Positions 57,448 to 64,000 of a stretch of DNA of 64,000 nucleotides are shown one piece after another (position 1 is the first letter of the stretch; each line of letters opens with the position of its first letter). Position numbers and translations under genes: made by a program. The notes below the pieces were generated by a model. It had not been told where the DNA came from, made no database searches, and saw nothing but the letters and a program-made list of their open reading frames with translations. Source of the DNA: Entonaema liquescens (Eukaryota; Ascomycota; Sordariomycetes; Xylariales; Xylariaceae); contig CADCSX010000002.1 of the NCBI GenBank assembly GCA_902805475.1, forward strand, positions 2,666,001-2,730,000, given 5' to 3'.

Positions 57448-58455
57448 CTGGTGGCTCTGAGACTCGACAGAGTCTACCGCCTTTTTCAGGTCATTGTCGA
57501 TGCCCTGCACGAGTTGTTGCAACTGGTGTATCGTCGATCCTTGGTCCGCGATGGCTGAAGTAAGCTGTCTTACTTCCTCTCTGGCCAGGTCCTGCTCCTT
57601 GTTCGGCATTGGATAGATGTGTTGCAGCAAGTCAATCAACGACGTGATGTCGCTGATAAGTTGCATCGTATGCTCTCTGCTGTACAGCACCCAGCGTGTT
57701 GTCTTTTATAGGGTGAGCTCCATTTCGTCGGCGCCGCGCAACCATCTCTCGGATTCTTTTGCTTAAAGAAGGTTAATTCTTCTCCCTTTCTTCATTCTCT
57801 GCAGAATGATCCTCGGTTCGGCAACATGATGGTCGGAACTTTTGGGATAGCTTGTTCGACTCCTCTAAAAGGGAGAGGATTCGGACCAGCGCATCCTTTG
57901 CGGTTCTAATTCGATCGTCGGTTGATGATGGGTCGCTAAATCGTGGGTCTTCGTTGACTTGCAACGCTTCTCCCCAGCGTGAGAGTCGGAGCTCGAGCAT
58001 TCTCAAGCGTAGTTGAAAGTTTTGAAAGTCGGATCCAAGATGGCGCCCGGCTTGGATGCCGCTAATTCCATCAATACATACCCCTAAGGCCGAAGCGAGG
58101 CCTACAGCACCGGCTATAATACCAAAAACCTCGGCCATTTCGAAATCTATCTTATTACATAAGTAATTGAGTAAGAGAAGACAGACCTAAGGCTTTGGGT
58201 GCGAGTTGGTGTGATATTACAGCCTTGATAGCTAAGCCCCATGGCTTACATACCATTCAACTTATAGGTCGTATTCTCTTAGTACCCAATAAAATACTAC
58301 AGCTACACACCCTAATAATGGGAAAGAGCCTGAGCCCAAACAAGAGCAAGCCCAACCACTGTATAGCCTAGTCCTGAGTTCTGGCCACTCTCGATTCCGA
58401 AAGAACTTGTAATTACATACGGAGCTCAGTGTAACTTTAATACCAGTCTAGCTTC

Positions 58456-60863
58456 ATGGCAGAGCAAACGGCGCCTTCATTCAATTTCCAGTTCATATCC
58501 GGGAACAGCCGCGTCCATAATGGCCATACGAATTCAGGGTCTGTAATTGAACGAAACTCTACCCGTCAAAATAATACAGTTAACGAATCCAAACCAAACC
58601 CTTCCGATCGCTTGTTTGAATCACTCTGGTTCGACCAGATTCATACTCGCCGACAAAACCTTCGACCACCTAACCCAAATACCTGTAGCTGGATTGTGGA
58701 CACACAAGAATACAAGGCTTGGATTGATCCGGGAGAACTCAGCGCTCATTATGGATTGCTTTGGATCAAAGGAAAACCAGGCGTAGGGAAGTCTATACTT
58801 ATGAAATACCTCCTTGAAGAGTCAACAATTAACACATCCGATGCCAATGTCGTTTCATTCTTCTTCAATGCGAGGGGCCACGAACTAGAACGAACCGTGC
58901 GGGGTTTATATCGAGCCCTTCTATCACAAATCATGACGATCTTCCCGGACGCTAAGAAAGTATTCGCCGAGCTCGATTTTACGAGACCTGAGTCGATTAA
59001 ACGGAACGGTTGGCAGGAACAGAGTCTAATGAACTTAATTTCACGTGCTATTCGCAAATTAGAAGGTCGCCAACTCATAGTTTACGTTGATGCGCTTGAC
59101 GAATGTCCAGAATATCAGGTACGCAGCATGGTCTCGTTCTTCCAAGAGATCAGCTACCAGGCCGTAGAACGAGGCCACCGCCTGAACATATGCTTTTCAA
59201 GCCGGCATTACCCAAGTATATCCATTAGAAAGGGGTTATATTTATTAATTGATGGACAACATGGCCATATGACCGATATTCAACGTTATATTGACTGCAC
59301 TCTTGCAATCGATTCGTGGCACGCTGGCGAGGATATCAAATCTCGGATTCTCGAAAAGGCGTCTGGGGTGTTTCTTTGGGTAGCTCTGGTAATTCCAATG
59401 CTTAATAAAGCCTTCGATTCTGGGAATATACTAGCTTTAAATGAGCGACTTCACGAACTACCATCCGAACTCAGCCGTCTAAGCAACAACTTTATGGGCA
59501 GGAGCCAAGATGATGTAAAGGAAGCTTGTTTAAGCGAAATATTTTTCTACGCACCTGATATTGAATACATATCCGCCCCCCGCCACGATTTCTACGAGCT
59601 ACGTGGACAATTAGCTATTGTACTACGGATAAGTTGAAAGAAACTTGCCTATTCCTTGTATATGCTGTTTCTAACATTCTTTTCCACTCCAACGAAGCAC
59701 AGTCGTGTGGGGTAGATCAGTCAGACTGGCTCGAGCAGTTTCCACTTGACGACTGGGTGAGACATTATAATGTATTTTCGCCCAAGAAAGATAATATGTA
59801 TGAACTGGATGTAATCTTGTTATACGTTCTGGCACGGCAAGACTTAATACACCTCGTCAAGCAATCCCCTCATAGACTGGATCACCCTAGAGTTAGAGGT
59901 GGTTTATACGGCACGCCACTAGTTGCAGCAATAGCATATGGTCAACGCCAAGTTGCTCGAGATCTTGGCTTTCAGGTTTTCGTTGATCAAGGCCTGAATA
60001 TTCAAATTGATGGGGAGGACGAGGCCTTCTTTTCGCAACTAAAGGCATACCATCGCTATACCGCGCCCTATAACTCTTTTCAAAAAAGCTTATTTATCTG
60101 TTTAGCACAACTAGGATGCCTAGTAACTATGAAAGCTCTGCTTATACTAGGAGAAGATATTAATCAGTCAGACGATAGAGGGCAGACTCCTTTAATGTAT
60201 GCTAGCGTACATGGAGCTTCCAGGGTGGTACAATGGCTTCTCTCATGTGAGAATATTGATAAAAATGCCGTGGACGAGCAGGGCCAGACTGCTTTAACGT
60301 GCCTCCGTAGTATGTCGAATGGGTGCAGCGAATTTGCTGCTGATATTTGTCGCCTATTATTTGAAGATACAGGTTGGCTCAACGCTGATTTGCCAGATGT
60401 GAAAGGAAGAACGCCACTTTCGTACGCAGCGGGTAACAGCCAACGGGAAATTATGGTAATGCTTTTGAATAAAGGGGCAGATCCCAACTCTAAGGACAAT
60501 CTAGGCCGCACATCCTTGTCTTACGCAGCTGTACATGGCGATCTGGATGTAGTCAAAATTTTGCTCACTTTTTCAATGGTCAATAGGGATGCGAAAGACA
60601 GCATAGGGCGAACTCCATTGCGGTGGGCGGCCACGAATATCGACATTAGAAACCACGAAAATATTATTTTAAGCCTGCTTGAGACGGGGGAAGTAGACGT
60701 TAACTCAACAGCCCATGACGGATTGACGCCACTAACTGTAGCAAAGTTAAGGTTAGAGAATGAAGTACTCGAGACAGGCACACGGTACGCCATCGAACAC
60801 ACCATCGCAGCAATGGAAGGATATAGCGCTGGGGTGAAGGTAGACCCGGAAGAAGTCCTTTGA
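58456..60863 (+). CDS. NACHT-ankyrin NLR with N-terminal HET-s-type amyloid motif (NWD2-like sensor)
   Basis: Modelled as 58456-59514 and 59634-60863 (762 residues). The intron (GTAAAG...GATAAG, 119 nt) keeps phase; read straight through, the first frame stops at 59637. N terminus residues 11-31: FQFISGNSRVHNGHTNSG, matching the effector repeats. NACHT: Walker A GKPGVGKS (106-113), Walker B LIVYVDALDE (207-216). The C-terminal half carries ankyrin repeats (GRTPLSYAAGNSQREIMVML; GRTSLSYAAVHGDLDVVKIL). The winged-helix stretch usually between NACHT and repeats is short or missing. In the known system ligand binding opens the N-terminal motif and templates the HeLo effector. Confidence 0.82.
58486..58548 (+). 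other. HET-s-type amyloid motif (r0) of the NLR
   Basis: SGNSRVHNGHTNSG at residues about 15-28 sits at the very N terminus before a disordered linker, the position of the r0 motif in NWD2. Confidence 0.78.
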
Positions 60864-61015
60864 ACCCAGAGTTCTATAACCGCCTACTTTCGACAGTTCG
60901 CTTTGGGTTATCAGAATTGCATAATAGACCATAGACTTTGAAGCAACAACTTGATTTATAGTATAGTATTACTTGGCCTATGCTATACTACTCACTCTTG
61001 AATTAAAAAACACTA

Positions 61016-62126
61016 TCAACCAAAGTCATCAAACCTTGTCTCTGGATTGATGAGAAACCCGTCTAGGGATAACATTTTATATCGTCCATCGTCGTCATCG
61101 CAAATGGGCACAGGGTCTGGCTCGTTCGCTAAACGACTTGTAAAGCCATTGGCAAGAAGTAAACCTAAGATCCGTGCAGTTTTAATAGCGCGAACAGTAT
61201 CTTCATCGACCCCTCCGACCTGCTGCGTGAAGGTACTCCAGAACAAGCTGTGCAAATCAGCATGATCCTCGTATCGGGCCCAGCCATCTAGGAGATGCAG
61301 CTTCCTGTAAGGCCCTCGAGGTAATGCAAGTTCAGCCCAAAGGGACATATCTCAGCCTCAGCCCAGTCGACAACGCCGACAAGACTGCACGATTTCTCGT
61401 CTACCATGATGTTGCACGGGCCAAAATCGCGGTGCAGAAGTACCATAGGTAGGGATATAACAGTGTCTATGGAATCGATGCAATTCTGGATGATGGAGCG
61501 AAAACGATCCGGCAGCGCTGAATATAAGAGACGTAACTCCTTGGCGTATGTTCCACGGAGTCGTTCGCGAAACGCCGGAGTGACTGGCTGTGGGTTATTC
61601 CATGAGAGAGCAAAAAACCTTTGTAAGTTAGGGATATCCAGTCAGGGGTAAGACCAGAAACCAAAGTGAGCAGGAAACCAACATACCGCGCAACCCCTCC
61701 CATCAAATTCCTTCGCCAACCAAACCACTCTGGCGAGTTATCAGGTCTATCATACGCCAGGACGAAGCCCATATGCGTAATCCCGCGTACCCGACCCATC
61801 AAGTACACACAGAGCCCCTCCTTCTCATCCCCTATCCGCCCTTCAAACGAAACCGTCGGCACCAACTCCCCATATACCTCCCTAGCCAGCATTACAATAT
61901 CCATCTTCAGCTCTAGGGGTTGTAGCCGGAACTGCACGACGTACTCCGAGTCCCGCCCCGCATACACGGAGTAACTACAGGCGCCCTGAACTGGAACCGG
62001 GATGACAAGGCCACCCCCCGCGAGTTCCGCCGCCCGGACGTCGCATTGCGATTTGGTAGCGAACGTCCTGGTGAAGAAAGCCGCAATCTCAGCGTCTGCT
62101 GAGTACTCTTGGCCCGGCGCTGCCAT
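61016..62126 (-). pseudogene. Aminoglycoside-phosphotransferase (APH)-like kinase, frame-shifted near its end
   Basis: Exons 62126-61687 and from 61618 (phase 2). The kinase-like core is intact: VLLHRDFGPCNIMVD (H-x-D-x4-N catalytic loop) and GVVDWAEAE (the metal-binding D-W). The frame then stops at 61290, and the conserved C terminus (DGWARYEDHADLHSLFW; LLANGFTSRLANEP; MLSLDGFLINPETRF) continues in another frame, open to 61016. A single base is missing near 61304. Fungal APH-like kinases phosphorylate small molecules or are regulatory; the substrate is unknown. Intact catalytic motifs argue that the break is recent or an assembly error. Confidence 0.7.
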
Positions 62127-62611
62127 ATCTTAAGGACCTAGGTTTGGGAACTGTCAGTAATGGTCCTAGAAGTTTGTAAGAGTCGCGTTAGACAAATGGT
62201 AATGTAACGCGGGATAGACTTTATATAGCTGGTATAATACCCTGAGAATCCGGAAGCAAACAATATAATATTCGCTCACTGCCACTGAAGGTACCCTGCG
62301 GCTTCGGTTTCGTGGTGGTACTGTCAGCCCCTTGTATCCCGTAGGACATATCCCCTTAACTAACAATCAACGACACCCCCTTACAATTATGTGCGGTACC
62401 TAAGGCTCAATCTTGTTCGTTAATATGAGAGGGAGGCGTTCTGCAATCAGTCCTCAAAGCTGTGAATAGTAGATAAGATTGGTTGATCTAATACCATGGA
62501 TTCTAATCTTGGATATATAAATCTATAGCTGTAGCTATATCCAACATACGCTTCGTGCTATGCCATGATCTACCTAACTCCTCTGTCTATTCCCATCACT
62601 ATCCCTTACCC
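62127..62611. other. Intergenic, no gene seen
   Basis: Short AT-rich spacer between two minus-strand genes. ORFs lack domains. Confidence 0.55.
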
Positions 62612-64000
62612 CTACCCACAAACAAGCTCATCGGCCGTAAGTGCTGGCTTCTCCGCATCCATAGGCGGCTCTTTAATCCCCTCCACACCATCAGGCTTTG
62701 GTAATTCCGCAGCTACCTCTCCTTCGGCTCCAGCCCCGGTCCCGGGTTTCGCCACGAGTTCTTCCTGCTTCTTCTTCTCCTTTTTGCTCAGACTTATACT
62801 CCCATTCGCCAGGGCCTCCTTCGGAAGCGGCCGTACTATAGGTTGTGCGATCCACCACGGTCGCTTACATTTCTTAACCGTAGCCACCGAACTCTCTGCG
62901 TCTCCGGCATCTTCCGTCTTTGGTGCTTCTGCAGATTCCTTGGTTTCCTCTGTTTTAGGTTTGTGCTCCGGTTCCGGTTCTTCTATGCTCTTACCCCCGC
63001 TCCTCTCGTACTCGATAAGGCCCTCCGCTATACGCCGCTCTACCATGTCGAGGATATTCTCGATGGCCGGGACGTCGCCGAGGTAGCACTTTGCGAGAGC
63101 ATCGCGTATATCTATATGTTTTGATATGAAGTGTCGTAGGAGATGAAATAGGTGAGGGCGAACTCCGATGAGATTCGGCGAGGTGCATCTCTCGTTCTTG
63201 CCGCCACCGTCCTTCTTCCGTTTCTTACGTGCCGGACCTTCTTCTTGGTCGGCGTCCTTTTCCCTTCCTTCAACTAGCCAGCTCTCGTCATCTCCGACAA
63301 CGAAAAGGGTCTTCGCGCTGGCGGGTCTTGCTGTAAGACATATTTGTGTATGATATCCATATAACGTCTAAAGATGGCGTCTATGCGATAGCCACCCTTA
63401 CCATCTAAGCCTCGCCAGTACTCTCGCCCTTCTTGTCCGAGGGGCGGTGGTTGCGCAAAGATGGCTGGATCGCTTAGATTCCCCTCCGCGCTCATTACAG
63501 CGTCAGCACCCGTCGCCTCGAGACATCTTTCCAAATCTTCGTGCTGGAGAATATTGCCATTGGCAAAAATAACAGTTTCTTTGGGTAGATTCTCCCTTAG
63601 ATAGCGCAGGTATCCCCAGTCCGCGACGCCAGTGATATGACCCTTTTGCTCTCGTCTTCGTCCGTGGACAGTAATGATACTCGCGCCGGCAGCTAATACG
63701 TTCTTAGCGTAAGCCAGGGTTTCCTCCTTGGTCTCCAATATACGAATCTTTGCCGTAACAGGTACGGGTAGATTGTTATGGAGGGTGTTGATCAGCTTAT
63801 AAATGAGTTCCTGATCCTCTTGTAAGAATGCGCCATAGTAGCCTTTACGCGCGATACCCTGAGGGCAGCCGAGGTTCAAGTCGACTGCGTCGCAATAAGG
63901 CGCGGCAAGGGTTGCTGCACCCAGCAGGTGCTCGGGGTCATTGGCGCAGAATTGTACGAATAGGGGACGATCGAATGTTGGGTTACCATCCAGGAATGGG
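62612..64000 (-). CDS. dus1: tRNA-dihydrouridine synthase Dus1 (16/17-type), 5' end beyond the window
   Basis: FMN enzyme that reduces uridine to dihydrouridine at tRNA positions 16/17. The window holds the TIM-barrel core from FVQFCANDPEHLLGAATLAA on: AVDLNLGCPQGIARKGYYGA (catalytic Cys in GCPQ), VTAKIRI, ITVHGRRREQ, VIFANGNI and VMSAEGNLSDP. The helical domain follows (FRRYMDIIHKYVLQ), then GVRPHLFHLLRHF and a Lys/Glu-rich tail ending at 62612. Around 63312 the frame slips by one base between YVLQ and DDESWL. A GTAAGG...TTACAG intron would join the frames but removes the conserved YMDII helix, so a missing base is more likely. Confidence 0.88.

Larger units (their letters stand above)
57262..58138 (-). 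pseudogene. HET-S-like HeLo-domain effector with two amyloid repeats, frame disrupted
   Basis: The start at 58138 gives a HeLo N terminus: hydrophobic FGIIAGAVGLASALGVCIDG, the segment that inserts in membranes in HET-S, then FQLRLRMLELRLSRWGEALQ. The frame stops at an in-frame TAA (57773-57775). Beyond it HeLo-like sequence goes on (SKRIREMVARRRRN), then shifts frame at an AAAA run (57704-57707) and continues to 57262. No GT-AG intron rescues both. The tail holds two HET-s-type repeats (57382-57447 and 57268-57336). When intact such proteins are executed by an NLR partner through amyloid templating. The divergent NLR is 317 bp away. Confidence 0.7.

Noticed and set aside
1..64000. CRISPR arrays, rRNA genes or bacterial operons
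   Set aside because: No regularly spaced direct repeats, no rRNA sequence, and genes have spliceosomal introns and individual promoters.

Overview
The window is nuclear DNA of a filamentous ascomycete (Pezizomycotina). Short GT-AG introns with CTAAC-type branch points, a nuclear ATP9 with a mitochondrial presequence, RPN3, a MYST acetyltransferase, Dus1, GH55 and fungal NLR-type proteins all point that way. A Sordariomycete, perhaps of the Xylariales, is my guess; I cannot prove the order. Gene models were built by hand from open frames and splice sites, and exon joins were checked for phase.

Layout. 0-10 kb: a GNAT acetyltransferase, a cytosolic trypsin-like protease, a lectin-like beta-propeller protein, an ankyrin/transmembrane/vWA protein and an F-box protein. 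11-22 kb: a secreted GH55 glucanase, several small hypothetical proteins, an SDR oxidoreductase and a Tyr/Asp-rich gene with a broken frame. 22-39 kb: long intergenic stretches (one with a MITE-like element), then housekeeping genes: ATP9, a VOC-like membrane protein, a MYST histone acetyltransferase, the proteasome subunit RPN3 and an NmrA-like oxidoreductase. 41-44 kb: a frame-broken 2EXR-like gene and a secreted GH18-like protein.

45-62 kb is the notable part: an accessory island of apparent cell-death and allorecognition genes. A gasdermin-like protein (45070-46218) lies tail-to-tail with a DUF7580-like/subtilisin gene (46358-49506), the arrangement of the HET-Q1/HET-Q2 cell-death pair. 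Ten kilobases on, a HET-S-like HeLo gene with two amyloid repeats (57262-58138, apparently disrupted) lies head-to-head with a NACHT-ankyrin NLR (58456-60863) that carries the matching amyloid motif at its N terminus, the het-S/nwd2 arrangement. Between them are a zinc-finger protein with a UBC/RWD-like C terminus, a small cysteine-rich protein, an NTF2-like protein and a polytopic membrane protein; an aminoglycoside-phosphotransferase-like gene follows. The window ends inside Dus1.

Several genes show a single frame break at or near short homopolymers (21.2, 41.7, 47.66, 57.7, 61.3 and 63.3 kb). Some may be assembly indels rather than real mutations, which matters for every 'pseudogene' call here.
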